Shown: piece after piece, positions 36,718-46,619 of the stretch
Numbering within the stretch: position 1 is the stretch's first letter
How the letters are laid out: the number at the start of each line of letters is the position of its first letter
Origin: Paracoccus marinus
GTDB lineage: Bacteria > Pseudomonadota > Alphaproteobacteria > Rhodobacterales > Rhodobacteraceae
Direction of reading: 5' to 3'
Length of the DNA: 64,000 bases
NCBI RefSeq assembly: GCF_007018965.1
Contig: NZ_VJYZ01000033.1
Coordinates: 1 to 64,000 of the forward strand
Notes under the pieces: model-generated
What the model was told of the DNA's origin: nothing
The model's input: only the letters and a program-made list of their open reading frames with translations
Database searches by the model: none
Translations under genes and position numbers: made by a program

Positions 36718-37782
36718 TCAGAAGCCCGCCTTGATCTTTTCGAACTCGGCCAGCTGGCGTTCGCGCTGGGCCGGGTCGTTCGGGGTCTGCGCCAGCAGCG
36801 GCACGCTGACCGGGCCAAGGCCCGCGACGACGCGCGGGTCGTCCTTGACCAGCTCCATCCCCGCCTTGGTCGTGTGGCCGTAGCCCACCACGTCCAGCAC
36901 GCCTTGCGCCGCCGACGGGTCGAGCCAGGCGTTGATGAAGTCATAGACCTTGTCGTCGCTGCCCGGGCCGTCCTTCAGGTTCACGAAGCCGCAGAAGAAG
37001 GTCGAGCTGCCCTCGGCCGGGGCGCGCTGGAAGCCGACCGGGAAGTTCTCGGCCGCGAGCTGGGTCGGGCTGTCGTTCCACGACCACGCCACGTCCACGC
37101 CGCCCTGCGCCATCATCTGGTTCAGCGACGCGGGATCGGTCCAGTAGGCCTGCACGTTCTGGTGCGCCTTGCGCAGCCAGTCGGCGGCGGCCTTGAACTG
37201 GTCGTCCGTGACGGTGGTCCAGTCGGTCGTCCCGGTGGCCAGATACCCCAGCGCCCACACGTCGTCGGCGGAATCGGGCAGGCTGGTGCGGCCCTGATAG
37301 GCGGGGTTCACGAAGACCTGGAGGTTGGCCACGTCCTCGGCCGGGACGTTTTCGGTGTTGTAGGCGATGGCCGTCGCGCCCCAGTCGGTCGGGATGTACC
37401 AGACGCCCGCATCGTCCTTGAAGATCTGCGAGTCCAGGAACTGCGCGTCGATGTCGGCGAAGTTGGTGATTTTCGCGGTGTCCCACGGCTCGATCAGGCC
37501 GGCGTCGCGGTATTTCGACACCATCTGGCTGCACGGGTGCGCCACGTCGGCTTTGAAGCCCGAGGCGAGCTTCTGATAGGCCTCGTCGTCGTCGCCGTAG
37601 AACGCGAAGGTCGGCGCGTCGCCGTTCTTGTCGACATAGGTCTGGAAGATGCGCGGGTCCTCGAACCCGGACCAGTCGAACACGGTCAGGCCGGCGTCGG
37701 CGGCAAGGGCCGAGGTCGCCGTGATGGCGGGTGCGGCGGTCAGCAGGGCCAGCAGCATGGCCGTCGAACGAAGATGCGTCAT
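36718..37782 (-). CDS. Periplasmic polyamine-type ABC solute-binding protein
   Basis: A 354-residue extracellular solute-binding protein with a Sec signal (LLALLTAAPAITATSALAAD). It begins LTVFDWSGFEDPRIF and contains WYIPTDWGATAIAYNTENV, patterns shared with PotD/PotF spermidine/putrescine binding proteins. A role in polyamine or related amine uptake is therefore likely, though the exact ligand is not certain. The permease and ATPase genes that usually accompany it are absent. It is upstream of the DctP gene, separated by 109 bases. Confidence 0.85.
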   Translation of the reverse strand: MTHLRSTAMLLALLTAAPAITATSALAADAGLTVFDWSGFEDPRIFQTYVDKNGDAPTFAFYGDDDEAYQKLASGFKADVAHPCSQMVSKYRDAGLIEPWDTAKITNFADIDAQFLDSQIFKDDAGVWYIPTDWGATAIAYNTENVPAEDVANLQVFVNPAYQGRTSLPDSADDVWALGYLATGTTDWTTVTDDQFKAAADWLRKAHQNVQAYWTDPASLNQMMAQGGVDVAWSWNDSPTQLAAENFPVGFQRAPAEGSSTFFCGFVNLKDGPGSDDKVYDFINAWLDPSAAQGVLDVVGYGHTTKAGMELVKDDPRVVAGLGPVSVPLLAQTPNDPAQRERQLAEFEKIKAGF

Positions 37783-37950
37783 GAAGTTTCCCTTGGATAC
37801 GGCGGAAAAGGCGGCAGGCGAACGCTAACCGCCGCGGCGGCCGAACGACAAGATCGGAATCGCCGTGAAGCTTGCTGCGGCGGCCCCTGCGGACCGGCGG
37901 GCGGGGGCGCGTCCACGGACCAGACGCTACGGGATGTCAACCGATTTTCT

Positions 37951-37979
37951 TTGTTTCAGGCGCCGATTCGTGTTACAAG
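37951..37979 (+). promoter_or_regulatory. Candidate sigma70 promoter for the carD leader
   Basis: TTGTTT (37951-37956) and TACAAG (37974-37979) are 17 bases apart in a locally AT-rich patch. A start site near 37986 would give a leader of about 170 bases before carD. Confidence 0.45.
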
Positions 37980-37985
37980 AATCGC

Positions 37986-38118
37986 ACACAAGCCCGGTCC
38001 GACATGGCGGCTAGCCATTTCGGATCGGTCGGACTGCCCGGTCCTGCCGTCTGCCCGGCCGGACCTTTGCGACAAGATCAACAAGACCCGGGGCGGGGTG
38101 ACCCGTCCGGGGCTTTTT
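37986..38118 (+). ncRNA. Structured leader or small RNA upstream of carD
   Basis: Between the candidate promoter and the terminator lie nested inverted repeats: GTCCGAC (37997-38003) with GTCGGAC (38028-38034), enclosing ATGGC/GCCAT (38004-38018), and a GGTCC/GGACC pairing further on. No credible ORF is present. The RNA of about 130 bases would end in an intrinsic terminator 39 bases before the carD start, so it could be a stand-alone small RNA or a leader that attenuates carD. I do not recognise an Rfam family. The rest of 37783-37950 shows nothing definable. Confidence 0.4.
38083..38118 (+). terminator. Intrinsic terminator between the leader RNA and carD
   Basis: CCCGG and CCGGG (outer) and CGGG/CCCG (inner) pair around GTGA, followed by C and TTTTT (38114-38118). 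It lies in the same direction as carD and upstream of its ribosome-binding site. Confidence 0.7.
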
Positions 38119-38157
38119 GCGCCCGCTCCCCACGGGTGCCACCTGGAAGGATGACTG

Positions 38158-38667
38158 ATGACGAAGACCAAGAAGAACGAATTCCGCCCCGATGATTTCG
38201 TCGTCTACCCGGCGCATGGCGTCGGTCGTATCGTGTCGATCGAGGAACAGGAAGTGGCCGGGCTGCGGCTGGAGATGTTCGTGATCTCGTTCGAAAAGGA
38301 CAAGATGACCCTTCGCGTGCCGACCGCCCGCGCGACCGAGATCGGGATGCGCAGCCTCGCCTCGCCCGACATGGTGAACCGCGCGCTGGAAACGCTGAAG
38401 GGCAAGGCCCGCGTCAAGCGGGCGATGTGGTCGCGCCGCGCGCAGGAATACGAACAGAAGATCAACTCGGGCGACCTGCTGTCGATCGCCGAGGTCGTGC
38501 GCGACCTGCACCGCAGCGACGACCAGCGCGAGCAAAGCTATTCCGAGCGCCAGCTGTACGAAGCCGCGCTGGACCGCCTGACCCGCGAGGTCGCCGTGGT
38601 TAGCGGCATGGACGAGGGCGGCGCGCAGAAGAAGGTCGAGCTGGTCCTGACGTCCCGCGCGGCCTGA
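38158..38667 (+). CDS. carD: CarD-family RNA polymerase-binding regulator
   Basis: CarD/CdnL proteins bind the RNA polymerase beta subunit and stabilise open promoter complexes; in Rhodobacter a homologue activates rRNA and many housekeeping promoters. The 169-residue protein has the N-terminal Tudor-like polymerase-interaction domain (DDFVVYPAHGVGRIVSIEEQEVAGL...MFVISFEKDKMTLRVP) and a helical C-terminal DNA-binding domain (KGKARVKRAMWSRRAQEYEQKINSGDLLSIAEVVRDLHR). AAGG precedes the start by seven bases. A terminator-like hairpin lies just upstream. Confidence 0.95.
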   Translation: MTKTKKNEFRPDDFVVYPAHGVGRIVSIEEQEVAGLRLEMFVISFEKDKMTLRVPTARATEIGMRSLASPDMVNRALETLKGKARVKRAMWSRRAQEYEQKINSGDLLSIAEVVRDLHRSDDQREQSYSERQLYEAALDRLTREVAVVSGMDEGGAQKKVELVLTSRAA

Positions 38668-38690
38668 TCGTCCCGTTCGATGAATGACGC

Positions 38691-38720
38691 GAAGGGTCGC
38701 CCACGGCGGCCCTTCAGCGT
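38691..38720. terminator. Hairpin between convergent carD and MFS genes
   Basis: GAAGGG-T-CGCC and GGCG-G-CCCTTC form an 11-pair stem (one U.G pair) around a 3-base loop, between the carD stop and the stop of the convergent transporter gene. T-runs are weak on both sides. Confidence 0.5.
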
Positions 38721-38721
38721 T

Positions 38722-40032
38722 TCAGGGCGCTGGCTCGGCTTGGGTCTGCGTTGCGGGCAGCAAAGGCCGCGACAGCGCGTCGCCCAGCCGCCGCCAGCTC
38801 GCCACCGTCAGCAGCGCGACGCCCGCCGCCGCGATCCAGAACGGCGCGGTCAGGGCAGTTTCGCGCGCGACCACAACCTCGAGCGCTCGCACCACCAGAC
38901 CCGACAGCAGCAGCACGACCGGCATCATGCCCAACGCGAGCAGCCGGTAGGCGCTGTTGACGCGGCCCAGAAGCCCATTCGGCACGATCCGCTGCCGGCC
39001 TGTCACCGCCACGGTGTTCCAGACCATTCCGGCCGCCTCGAAGAACGCGAGCGTCAGCCCCAGTCGCCACGCATCGGGCGAAAGCGCGACCGCGGCGCAG
39101 GCCGGCGCAGTCGCGAGCAGCGACCATTGCGCCGCCCGGGCCGGGCCGATCGCACGCACCACCCGTTCGCCCGCCAGCGCGCCTGCGATCCCCCCGACCG
39201 CGCCCGCGCCAAGCACGAGCCCGTAGACCGACGAGGGCAGGCGCAGATTGTCCTGCACGTGCAGGACCAGCGCGATCGACAGCATCTGGAACAGCAGGTT
39301 CCACAGCCCCGTCACCCAGGCCAGCAGCATCAGCAGCGGCGATCCGCGCAGGAACGCGATCCCCTCGGCCAGTTCGGCCCGCCAGTCGTTCGCCTTGCGT
39401 GCAGGCGGTGCGGCGGGCGCCATGCCGCCCACGATCACCGCCGCCAGTGCATAGGCACCCACGTTGAAGGCGAACGGCAACGGCAGCGACGCGGCGACCA
39501 GCAGTGCCCCCAACGGTGGACCGGCAAGGGAATTGCCGATCATCTCGACGCTCCAAAGCCGTCCATTCGCCGATTCGAGCCGGGCGTCGGGAACGAGCGA
39601 GGGCAGCATCGTCTGGGCGGCGTTGTCGCGAAAAACCTCGGCCATCCCGACGACCGCCGCCGCAACCAGCAGCGCTGCGTAAGCCCACGGCGCAGACACG
39701 CCGTCCCGTGGTGGCGGCGCTAGCGGCATCGCCGACCAGAGCGCCGCCGCAACGGCCGCGAACGCCAGTGCGCGCAGAACGTCCATGCGGACGATCAGCA
39801 CGCGCCGGTCCATCCGGTCCGCGACGATCCCCGCAGGCAGCGAAAACAGCACCCAGGGCATGCGGAGGGCCACGGCCGTCAGCGCGATCAGCAGCGGGTC
39901 GCGGGTCAGCAGCGACGCGGTCCACGACCAGGCAAGGACCGCCACCCCGTCGCCGAGGTTGGTCATTCCGCTTGCCGTGATGAAGCGCGCGACCGGCGGC
40001 ATGCCGCGCCCGACTTCGCCCGACCGCATCAC
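38722..40032 (-). CDS. MFS transporter, MFS_3-like exporter
   Basis: A 436-residue major facilitator protein with about twelve hydrophobic helices. The loop between helices 2 and 3 reads GIVADRMDRRVLIVRMD, the conserved MFS GxxxDRxGRR pattern. The overall layout (FITASGMTNLGDGVAVLAWSW at the N terminus) resembles the MFS_3 (TetV/EntS-like) group of exporters. The substrate is unknown. It lies just after the M20 dipeptidase gene in the same direction, 24 bases away. Confidence 0.88.
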   Translation of the reverse strand: MMRSGEVGRGMPPVARFITASGMTNLGDGVAVLAWSWTASLLTRDPLLIALTAVALRMPWVLFSLPAGIVADRMDRRVLIVRMDVLRALAFAAVAAALWSAMPLAPPPRDGVSAPWAYAALLVAAAVVGMAEVFRDNAAQTMLPSLVPDARLESANGRLWSVEMIGNSLAGPPLGALLVAASLPLPFAFNVGAYALAAVIVGGMAPAAPPARKANDWRAELAEGIAFLRGSPLLMLLAWVTGLWNLLFQMLSIALVLHVQDNLRLPSSVYGLVLGAGAVGGIAGALAGERVVRAIGPARAAQWSLLATAPACAAVALSPDAWRLGLTLAFFEAAGMVWNTVAVTGRQRIVPNGLLGRVNSAYRLLALGMMPVVLLLSGLVVRALEVVVARETALTAPFWIAAAGVALLTVASWRRLGDALSRPLLPATQTQAEPAP

Positions 40033-40056
40033 CCCGCCCGCATCATGCCGGAAACG

Positions 40057-41442
40057 TCACGCCAGCCGGGCCATGATCCGCGCCCAGCTGCGGGCGCCCT
40101 TGGCGAAGCTTTCGACGTTGTATTTCTCGTTCGGCGAATGGATCCGGTCGTCGTCGCGGCCAAAGCCGATCAGCATCGAATCCATCCCCAGGATCTCCTG
40201 GAAGTCGCCGCCGATCGGGATCGACCCGCCCGCGCCGATATAGGCGGCCTCGCGGCCCCATTCCTCGGACAGGGCCGCGCGGGCCGCTTGGAACGCGGGG
40301 TCCGACACGTCCATCCGGCTCGCGCCCGAATTGCCGTGCCCGTGGAACTCGACCGTGCAGTCGGCGGGTACGAAGCGGCGGACGTGGTCGCGCAGCGCCT
40401 CTCGCACGCGGTCGGGGTTCTGCCCGGCGACGAGGCGGCAGCTGACCTTTGCCCGCGCCTCGGCTGGCAGCACTGTCTTGAAGCCTTCGCCCGCGTAGCC
40501 GCCCGAGATGCCGTTGATCTCGAACGTGGGGCGCGCCCACACCATCTCAAGCCCGGTGCGGCCCTTTTCGCCGACCGGGTCCTTCAGGCCGACGCGCGAC
40601 AGGAACTCGCTTGCGTCGAAGCCCAGGTCGTCCCAGTCGGCGCGAAGCTGGTTCGACAGCTCCTCGACGCCGTCGTAAAAGCCCGGCAGGGTCACGCGGC
40701 CCTGATCGTCCTTCATCGCCGCAAGCGCGTTGGCGAGGATCTGGATCGGGTTCGCGGCAAGGCCCCCGAAGCTGCCCGAATGCAGGTCGCGGTCGGCGGC
40801 GCGGATCACGATCTCGTCGCCCATCAGGCCGCGCAGCTGGGTTGTGATGGCGGGGCGGCCGTCGGCGTAAAGCGAGGTGTCGCAGATCAGCGCGAGGCTG
40901 GCGCGCAGCTCGTCCGCGTTTTCCGTCAGGAACGGGCGCAGGCTGGGCGAACCCGATTCCTCCTCGCCCTCGAACAGCAGGATCAGACCGGCTGGCACGG
41001 CGCCGTGGACTTCCTTCCACGCGCGCATCGCCTCGACGAAGGTCATCAGCTGGCCCTTGTCGTCGCAGGCGCCGCGGCCGCGGATGACCTGTCCCTGCGG
41101 CGTGTCCTCGACCTGGGCATCGAAGGGATCGCGGTCCCACAGGTTCAGCGGATCGACCGGCTGCACGTCGTAGTGGCCGTAGAACAGGATCGAGCGCGCC
41201 CCGCCCGGGGCCGACCGACCCACCACCATCGGCTGCCCGGTGGTGTCGCGGACCGCCGCCTCGAACCCCAGGTCCTGCAGCTGCGCGCACAGCCATTCGG
41301 CGGCGCGGCGGGTGTCTGCGTCGTGGGCAGGATCGGTCCCGACCGAGGGGATCCGGACGAAATCCTTCAGCCGTTCCAGCGCCTCGGGCAGGTTCGCGTC
41401 GAGCCGTTGAAGGACGTGGTCCAGCGCTGCGCCATCGTTCAT
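40057..41442 (-). CDS. M20-family metallodipeptidase
   Basis: A 461-residue zinc peptidase of the M20 family, probably hydrolysing dipeptides or related amides in the cytoplasm. Metal ligands sit in ILFYGHYDVQPVDP (His, Asp), RGACDDKGQ (the bridging Asp), the catalytic LLFEGEEESGSPS (Glu pair) and the C-terminal IHSPNEKY (His). The insert domain (about 205-360) is complete. I chose ATG 41442, with AAGGCGGG upstream; the open frame beyond lacks conserved residues. Confidence 0.93.
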   Translation of the reverse strand: MNDGAALDHVLQRLDANLPEALERLKDFVRIPSVGTDPAHDADTRRAAEWLCAQLQDLGFEAAVRDTTGQPMVVGRSAPGGARSILFYGHYDVQPVDPLNLWDRDPFDAQVEDTPQGQVIRGRGACDDKGQLMTFVEAMRAWKEVHGAVPAGLILLFEGEEESGSPSLRPFLTENADELRASLALICDTSLYADGRPAITTQLRGLMGDEIVIRAADRDLHSGSFGGLAANPIQILANALAAMKDDQGRVTLPGFYDGVEELSNQLRADWDDLGFDASEFLSRVGLKDPVGEKGRTGLEMVWARPTFEINGISGGYAGEGFKTVLPAEARAKVSCRLVAGQNPDRVREALRDHVRRFVPADCTVEFHGHGNSGASRMDVSDPAFQAARAALSEEWGREAAYIGAGGSIPIGGDFQEILGMDSMLIGFGRDDDRIHSPNEKYNVESFAKGARSWARIMARLA

Positions 41443-41603
41443 AGTCCCGCCTTTCCAAGTATTTTCATCAGGTTCTCGCTGCGCCCATTGGTCGCAGAAA
41501 TGATCTTTAGGGGTGTCAAACGCGCGCGTCGGCGCGTATCTAATGCCACCACGTTGGCGGTCGGACGATGATCGCACCCAGCCAAAGACGCAAGGGGACG
41601 CAG

Positions 41604-42833
41604 ATGGACTACGATGCCGCGCTGGACGACGCGCTGGGCAGGCTTCACGACGAGGGCCGCTACCGCACGTTCATCGACATCGAGCGGCGCAAGGGCCGGT
41701 TCCCGCAGGCGGTCTGGACCCGCCCCGACGGGACCGAGCAGGAAATCACCGTCTGGTGCGGCAACGACTATCTGGGCATGGGCCAGCACCCGGTCGTGCT
41801 TGCGGCCATGCACGAGGCGCTTGACGCCGCCGGCGCGGGTTCGGGCGGCACCCGCAACATCTCGGGCACCACGGTCTATCACAAGCGGCTGGAACGCGAG
41901 CTTGCGGACCTGCACGCCAAGGAAGCGGCGCTGGTGTTCTCGTCCGCCTACATCGCCAACGACGCGACGCTGTCGACGCTGCAAAAGCTGCTGCCCGGCC
42001 TCGTGATCTATTCGGACGAGCTGAACCACGCCTCGATGATCGAGGGGATCAAGCGCGGGGGCGGGGCGAAGCGCGTTTTCCGCCACAACGACGTGGCCCA
42101 CCTGCGCGAGCTTCTGGCCGCCGATGACCCGGACGCGCCGAAGCTGATCGCGTTCGAATCGATCTATTCCATGGACGGCGACGAGGGCCCGATCGGGGCG
42201 ATCTGCGATCTCGCGGCCGAGTTCGGGGCGCTGACCTACCTGGACGAGGTTCATGCGGTCGGGATGTACGGCCCGCGCGGCGGCGGCGTGGCGGAACGCG
42301 ACGGGCTGGCCGACCGGATCGACATCGTGAACGGCACGCTCGGCAAGGCGTTCGGCGTGTTCGGCGGCTACATCGCCGCGTCGGCGCGGATGTGCGACGC
42401 GATCCGCAGCTATGCGCCCGGCTTCATCTTCACCACCTCGATCCCGCCCGCGGTGGCGGCGGGGGCGGCGGCGTCGATCGCGTTCCTCAAGACGGCCGAA
42501 GGGCAGAAGCTGCGCGACGCGCAGCAGCTGCACGCGCGGATCCTCAAGATGCGGCTGCGGGGGCTTGGCCTGCCGATCGACGACCGGGGCACGCATATCG
42601 TGCCGGTGCATGTCGGCAACCCGGTGCACTGCAAGATGCTGTCGGACATGCTGCTGGCCGAGTTCGGCGTCTATGTGCAGCCGATCAACTTCCCCACCGT
42701 CCCGCGCGGGACCGAGCGGCTGCGCTTCACGCCGTCGCCGGTTCACGATGCGGCCCAGATCGACCGGCTGGTGCGGGCGATGGATGCGCTTTGGTCACGT
42801 TGTGCGCTGAATCGCGCCCACGCGGTCGCCTGA
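41604..42833 (+). CDS. hemA: 5-aminolevulinate synthase
   Basis: HemA condenses glycine and succinyl-CoA to 5-aminolevulinate, the first step of tetrapyrrole synthesis in alphaproteobacteria. The 409-residue protein has the pyridoxal-phosphate lysine in [16 protein letters not shown], plus [12 protein letters not shown] and [17 protein letters not shown]. The start ATG 41604 follows AAGGGGAC. The 160-base gap to the divergent dipeptidase is likely the control region; no FNR box was recognised. A promoter could not be fixed with confidence. Confidence 0.96.
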   Translation: MDYDAALDDALGRLHDEGRYRTFIDIERRKGRFPQAVWTRPDGTEQEITVWCGNDYLGMGQHPVVLAAMHEALDAAGAGSGGTRNISGTTVYHKRLERELADLHAKEAALVFSSAYIANDATLSTLQKLLPGLVIYSDELNHASMIEGIKRGGGAKRVFRHNDVAHLRELLAADDPDAPKLIAFESIYSMDGDEGPIGAICDLAAEFGALTYLDEVHAVGMYGPRGGGVAERDGLADRIDIVNGTLGKAFGVFGGYIAASARMCDAIRSYAPGFIFTTSIPPAVAAGAAASIAFLKTAEGQKLRDAQQLHARILKMRLRGLGLPIDDRGTHIVPVHVGNPVHCKMLSDMLLAEFGVYVQPINFPTVPRGTERLRFTPSPVHDAAQIDRLVRAMDALWSRCALNRAHAVA

Positions 42834-42931
42834 TGCAATCAGCGGGTGTTCCGCTCTCGGCTGCGTGATAAGAATCCCTTAATGAAAATGTGTCAGATTC
42901 GCCGTTGGGGCGTTACTGGCTGACAGGTGTT

Positions 42932-44311
42932 ATGGGACAGGCGCAGATGATCGGGATGCGGACAGAACGTCCGGCGAACGACAATTCCAGTGCGGTGCCT
43001 TCGGCCCCGCGCTTCGACGACTTTGAAATGCGCCTTGGCGACATGATGCGGGGCGAACGCGCCACGCTGGGCAAGTCGCTGCTGGACGTGCAGCGGGAAC
43101 TGCGGATCCGCGCCAGCTACGTCGCCGCGATCGAGAATTGCGACATCTCGGCCTTCGACGCGCCCAGCTTCATCTCCGGCTACGTTCGGTCCTATGCCCG
43201 CTATCTTGGCATGGACACGGACTGGACCTTCCGCCGCTTCTGCGAGGAATCGGGGTTCCAGCCGACCCACGGCATGGCGCCGGCCGCGTCTGGCCCGCGT
43301 CCGCAGCGCCGCCCCTCGGACCCGGTCGAGGCGCTGGCGAACCCAAAGGCGCTGTTCATCCCGCAGCCCGAAAGCTTCTGGTCCAGCATCGAGCCGCGGG
43401 CCGTCGGATCGCTGATGGTCATGATTGCGCTGGCCGCGGCGCTGGGCTTTGGCGGCTGGTCGGTGCTGCAGGAAGTGCAGAAGGTCCGCCTGACCCCGTC
43501 CGACCAGTCGCCCGGCATCGTCGCGGCGCTGGACCCGGTGCAGGAAGTGCGCTCGCCGGAACTGGCGCAGGACACCGCCGCGGTGAGCCTGTCCCAGCCC
43601 GAGGCGCTGGACCGGCTGTACCGCCCGCAGGCGCTGGAAGCGCCGGTGATGACGCCGCGCGACGGCCCGATCGCCGCGATCGACCCGGGCCTGCCCGACC
43701 CGGCCGCCCCCGTCATCCAGACGGCGCAGGCGCCGGTCGAGGCGGTGCCCGCGCCGGGCGGGACGACAGGTGCCGGACCCGCCGCCGGCCAAGTCGCGGC
43801 GCTGCCGGGCAGCGTCGCGATGGCTTACGGGCCGCAGCTGCCGGCCTCGCCCGAGCAGGGCGTGCGCACGGTCGCGCTGGATACCGCGCAGCTGGAACTG
43901 CTGGCGGTGCGCCCGGCCTGGGTCCGGGTCAGCTCGACCGACGGCACCGTGATCCTGGAAAAGACGCTGGACGCGGGCGAACGCTTCCCCCTGCCCAAGC
44001 TGGAACAGGCGCCGGTGCTGCGCACGGGCAATTCCGGCGCGATCTACTTCGCGGTGAACGGCAAGACCTACGGGCCCGCCGCGCCGGGCCCGCAGGTGGT
44101 CAAGAACGTCGAGCTGTCGCCGTCGGCGCTGACCGCGCGCTATGCCGCGGCCGACCCGGCGCAGGACCCCGAACTGGCGCAGATGTTCGCCGTCGCCTCG
44201 GCCGCGCCGATGATGGGCGCGTCCGTCGACGAGGCGGTGGACGGTGCGGCCGACGCGGCGCAGCCGGGCGACACCGCGCGGCAGGACGCCGCCGGACTCA
44301 GGGAACCCTGA
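42932..44311 (+). CDS. RodZ-like helix-turn-helix membrane protein
   Basis: A 459-residue protein (ATG 42932; GTG 42890 and ATG 42947 are alternatives). It has an Xre-type HTH (about residues 30-95: [30 protein letters not shown], with [12 protein letters not shown]), a single transmembrane helix ([19 protein letters not shown]), a long Pro/Ala-rich linker and a C-terminal DUF4115 domain ([30 protein letters not shown]). This is the RodZ architecture, linking MreB to the envelope. It sits directly before ispG, the order common in many proteobacteria. Confidence 0.88.
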   Translation: MGQAQMIGMRTERPANDNSSAVPSAPRFDDFEMRLGDMMRGERATLGKSLLDVQRELRIRASYVAAIENCDISAFDAPSFISGYVRSYARYLGMDTDWTFRRFCEESGFQPTHGMAPAASGPRPQRRPSDPVEALANPKALFIPQPESFWSSIEPRAVGSLMVMIALAAALGFGGWSVLQEVQKVRLTPSDQSPGIVAALDPVQEVRSPELAQDTAAVSLSQPEALDRLYRPQALEAPVMTPRDGPIAAIDPGLPDPAAPVIQTAQAPVEAVPAPGGTTGAGPAAGQVAALPGSVAMAYGPQLPASPEQGVRTVALDTAQLELLAVRPAWVRVSSTDGTVILEKTLDAGERFPLPKLEQAPVLRTGNSGAIYFAVNGKTYGPAAPGPQVVKNVELSPSALTARYAAADPAQDPELAQMFAVASAAPMMGASVDEAVDGAADAAQPGDTARQDAAGLREP

Positions 44312-44439
44312 ACGGCGGCGCCGCGCCCGCCACGGGCGGCGCCCTTGCGATCAGTCTTGCGCACGAATGGCCCCGTCGCGGTTGCTGCGCGGCGCCCGCG
44401 CGCCTATCTCTGGCGCGACACAGCAAAGGCTTCAGGCGC

Positions 44440-45615
44440 ATGAGTCTCAACCCGATCCGTCCCTGGCGCAACATCGAGCGGCGGAAGTCGCGCCGGATCA
44501 TGGTCGGCAACGTACCGGTGGGCGGCGACGCCCCGATCAGCGTGCAGACGATGACCAACACTGATTCGTCGGACGTGCGGGCGACGCTGGCGCAGATCAT
44601 CTCGGCCGCCGACGCGGGCGCCGACATCGTCCGCGTCTCGACCCCGGACGAGGCGGCGACCCGGGCGCTGCGCGAGATCACGCGCGAAAGCCCGGTGCCG
44701 ATCGTGGCCGACATCCATTTCCACTACCGCCGCGCGATCGAGGCGGCCGAGGCGGGGGCCGCCTGCCTGCGGATCAACCCCGGCAACATCGGCGACGCGT
44801 CGCGGGTCCGCGAGGTGGTGCAGGCCGCGCGCGATCACGGCTGTTCGATCCGCATCGGCGTGAACGCGGGCAGCCTGGAACGGCATCTGCTGGAAAAATA
44901 CGGCGAGCCGTGCCCCGACGCGATGGTGGAAAGCGGTCTCGACCACATCAAGCTTCTGCAAGACAACGATTTTCACGAGTTCAAGATCAGCGTGAAGGCG
45001 TCGGACGTGTTCCTTGCCGCCGCCGCCTACCAGATGCTGGGCGAGGCGACGGACGCGCCGATTCACCTTGGCATCACCGAGGCCGGCGGCCTTCGCGGCG
45101 GCACCGTCAAGTCCGCCGTGGGCATGGGCAACCTGCTGTGGATGGGGATCGGCGACACGATCCGGGTCAGCCTGTCGGCCGATCCGGTCGAAGAGGTGAA
45201 GGTCGGCTACGAGATCCTGAAGTCGCTCGGCCTGCGCACCCGCGGCGTCCAGATCATCAGCTGCCCCAGCTGCGCGCGGCAGGGCTTCGACGTCATCAAG
45301 ACCGTCGAGGCGCTGGAACAGCGGCTGGAACACATCAAGACGCCGATGAGCCTGTCGATCATCGGCTGCGTCGTGAACGGGCCGGGCGAGGCGCTGATGA
45401 CCGATCTGGGCTTCACCGGCGGCGGCGCGGGCAGCGGCATGGTCTACATGGCCGGCAAGCAAAGCCACAAGCTGTCGAACGCGCAGATGATCGACCACAT
45501 CGTCGGTCTGGTGGAACAGCGGGCCGAGGCGCTGGCCGCCGGTCAGGGCGACGCGCTAGCCGCCGACGCCAGCCCGCAGGTCCCGGTTCCGGGCATGCAC
45601 CGCGCGAAAGGCTGA
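44440..45615 (+). CDS. ispG: 4-hydroxy-3-methylbut-2-en-1-yl diphosphate synthase
   Basis: IspG reduces MEcPP to HMBPP, the penultimate step of the methylerythritol phosphate isoprenoid pathway. The 391-residue protein carries the [4Fe-4S] ligands in SCPSCARQ and GCVVNGPGE. The N-terminal TIM-barrel core includes [22 protein letters not shown] and [14 protein letters not shown]. The last 60 bases overlap the end of the convergent rarD gene. Confidence 0.96.
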   Translation: MSLNPIRPWRNIERRKSRRIMVGNVPVGGDAPISVQTMTNTDSSDVRATLAQIISAADAGADIVRVSTPDEAATRALREITRESPVPIVADIHFHYRRAIEAAEAGAACLRINPGNIGDASRVREVVQAARDHGCSIRIGVNAGSLERHLLEKYGEPCPDAMVESGLDHIKLLQDNDFHEFKISVKASDVFLAAAAYQMLGEATDAPIHLGITEAGGLRGGTVKSAVGMGNLLWMGIGDTIRVSLSADPVEEVKVGYEILKSLGLRTRGVQIISCPSCARQGFDVIKTVEALEQRLEHIKTPMSLSIIGCVVNGPGEALMTDLGFTGGGAGSGMVYMAGKQSHKLSNAQMIDHIVGLVEQRAEALAAGQGDALAADASPQVPVPGMHRAKG

Positions 45616-46476
45616 CAGCGTGTAAAGCGCGAGCGCCGACCAGATCATCGCATAGGCGATGGCGTGCCAGCGCGTGAAGGCTTCGCCGAACAGCAGCACC
45701 GCGCACAGGAACTGCAGCGTCGGGTTCAGGTAGCCGATCAGCCCCACCGTCGCCATGTCCACCGACCGCGACGCGCGCGCGAACAGCATCAGCGGGATTG
45801 CCGTGATCGGCCCGGCGAGGATCAGCAGGATCGTCGTTTTCAGGTCCGACCCGAAGGCGGCGGGCTGGCCCTGCCCCGGCAGCAGGTGCAGATGCGCCAC
45901 CGCAAGCCACCCCAGCGCGAACGGGGCGAGCAGCACCACCTCGGCCGTGACCGACTGCACCGGGGCAAGCGGCAGCGCCTTTTTCACCACGCCGTAAAGC
46001 CCGAAGCTCAGCGCCAGCGCCAGGCTGATCCACGGCGCGGCGCCCAGGCCCACCGCCAGCGTCACCACCGCCGCCGCCGCCAGCAGCACCGCCGCCTGCT
46101 GCAAGGGACGCAGGCGTTCGCGGAACAGCACGACCCCGCAGGCGACCGCAACCAGCGGATAGGTGTAATACCCGATCGAGCTTTCCACGACGTGCCCGTT
46201 CTGGACCGACCAGATGAACACGCCCCAGTTCACCGAAATCATCAGCGCCGCCACTGCCACCCGGCCGACATGGGGCGGGCGCAGCGCCTCGCGCAGGGTG
46301 CCGAGCTGCCCCTGCCAGGCCAGCACGCCCGCGAACAGCGCCAGCGACCAGATCGTGCGGTGGGCCAGCACCTCGGGCGGGGGGACGTGCGCCAGAAGGC
46401 GGTAGAAGATCGCCGAGGTGCCCCAGATCGTGCAGACGCCGATCATCGACAGGATCCCCTTGGTCCGGTCCTGCAT
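45556..46476 (-). CDS. rarD: RarD-type DMT permease
   Basis: A 306-residue inner-membrane protein of the RarD group of EamA transporters. It has about ten helices, with the conserved [16 protein letters not shown] near the N terminus, [26 protein letters not shown] in the centre and [24 protein letters not shown] near the end. RarD was named from chloramphenicol sensitivity; its substrate is unknown. The start ATG 46476 has GGGGGGAT upstream. Its 3' end overlaps ispG by 60 bases. Confidence 0.9.
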   Translation of the reverse strand: MQDRTKGILSMIGVCTIWGTSAIFYRLLAHVPPPEVLAHRTIWSLALFAGVLAWQGQLGTLREALRPPHVGRVAVAALMISVNWGVFIWSVQNGHVVESSIGYYTYPLVAVACGVVLFRERLRPLQQAAVLLAAAAVVTLAVGLGAAPWISLALALSFGLYGVVKKALPLAPVQSVTAEVVLLAPFALGWLAVAHLHLLPGQGQPAAFGSDLKTTILLILAGPITAIPLMLFARASRSVDMATVGLIGYLNPTLQFLCAVLLFGEAFTRWHAIAYAMIWSALALYTLSAFRAVHARNRDLRAGVGG

Positions 46477-46564
46477 CGCGATCCCCCCTGCCGTGCGCCT
46501 CTCGCCCCGCTTGGATGGGGCGCTTCGCGGGCGGCCGCAAGGGCGATCGGCAGCGCGCATGTGG

Positions 46565-46597
46565 AAAGGCCCGCCCGCGGTCTGCGGACGGGCCCTT
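46565..46597 (-). terminator. Probable terminator after sodB
   Basis: A long GC stem (AAGG-CCCG-CCGC with a one-base bulge against its complement) lies just past the sodB stop, followed on the minus strand by CTTTCC. Confidence 0.55.
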
Positions 46598-46619
46598 GGT
46601 CGGCCGGAAGGGCGTGGCC

